Assembly (NCBI GenBank): GCA_029783825.1
Contig: JAREIK010012067.1
Coordinates: 42,474-106,473 of the forward strand
Direction of reading: 5' to 3'
Length of the DNA stretch: 64,000 nt
Origin: Sapria himalayana
Taxonomy: Eukaryota; Streptophyta; Magnoliopsida; Malpighiales; Rafflesiaceae
This document shows, piece after piece, positions 63,629-64,000 of the stretch. Below the pieces are notes generated by a model, which was given only the letters and a program-made list of their open reading frames with translations, was not told the origin of the DNA and searched no databases. Numbering within the stretch: the stretch's first letter is position 1; each line of letters starts with the position of its first letter. The position numbers and the translations under genes were made by a program.

Positions 63629-64000
63629 ATATCTATCTATCTATGTATCTATCTATCTGTCTATTAATCTGTCTGTCAATCTCTATATCATTCGGTTTAT
63701 CATTCTTTCTATCGATATATCTAGCTATTTTTTATCTATCTATCTATCTATATTTGTATATATCATTATATCTATCTATTTAAATTTATATTTGTCTATA
63801 TATATATTATATATATCTATCTATCTATCTATTTCCTCTCTCTTTAAATTTATCTGTCTACTTATATTTCTATCTATCTGTCCATCAATCTATCTATATA
63901 TTAGTGTGTGTATATATATATATATATCAAACTATATATAAATCTATATATCTATCAATATGTTTATCTATCTATTTATCAATCTATATATTAATCTATT
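57987..64000. repeat. Degenerate TATC array, block 8
   Basis: About 6 kb of TATC-family words on the plus strand, starting at the CACTA right end and running off the window. It contains (TG)n at 60080-60098, TA runs, and a local duplication at 61908-62010. Plus-strand stop-free frames of up to 270 codons are repeat artefacts. Confidence 0.97.
63578..63624. repeat. Perfect (TA)n tract inside the TATC array
   Basis: About 23 uninterrupted TA units flanked by TATC words on both sides, similar to 30062-30125 and 46392-46439. Confidence 0.95.

Noticed and set aside
1..64000. CRISPR-like array
   Set aside because: The repeats are 4-bp words without regular unique spacers, in a plant nuclear context.

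Overview
The window is repeat-rich, AT-rich nuclear DNA from a land plant, almost certainly an angiosperm; the species cannot be told from it. The clues are plant-type transposons: a Ty1/copia element with a tRNA-Met-type primer site, CACTA (En/Spm) termini, a BED-finger hAT transposase of the SLEEPER type, and a captured fragment of a plant ARIA/ABAP1-type armadillo-repeat gene. I find no intact host gene, tRNA, rRNA or CRISPR array. Every long open frame in the tetranucleotide arrays or the GCN tracts is a composition artefact.

About 40 percent of the window (roughly 25 kb) is one very large, heavily degenerated GATA/TATC tetranucleotide array, cut into blocks: 1-2273, 18702-21905, 26735-30638, 35565-36975, 40007-45415, 46276-46790, 49758-52560 and 57987-64000. 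In every block left of 46.8 kb the plus strand reads GATA. In every block right of 49.75 kb it reads TATC. A short zone with small hairpins (49409-49757) marks the switch.

Transposons lie within this array. From left to right: (1) a Ty1/copia element with a 5' LTR (2274-3893), primer-binding site, leader, decayed gag-pol (5406-7964) and a second same-orientation LTR (25758-26729). (2) Between its pol and second LTR, a 17.8 kb composite CACTA segment (7965-25759). It has a left end, an AT-rich interior, and two inverted copies of a complex right arm (15716-18410 and 22495-25759) around a GATA array. (3) A truncated CACTA left half (30639-33642). (4) An inverted copia gag fragment (34650-35545). 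(5) A broken hAT element (36976-40006) whose GC-rich 5' end keeps its terminal repeat. (6) An unclassified CTG-rich segment (45416-46275). (7) A 5.4 kb CACTA element with both ends (52578-57986), which carries three consecutive exons of an ARIA/ABAP1-like armadillo gene with introns in place.

The most unusual points are the strand-switching GATA array, the CACTA family with non-identical left and right arms that carries GATA arrays, GCN tracts and a palindromic 22-23 bp minisatellite, the captured gene fragment, and a (TA)n-(TATC)5 tract at a fixed site inside the CACTA family that may show how such arrays begin. All alignments were made by eye, so boundaries in low-complexity DNA are good to tens of bases at best.
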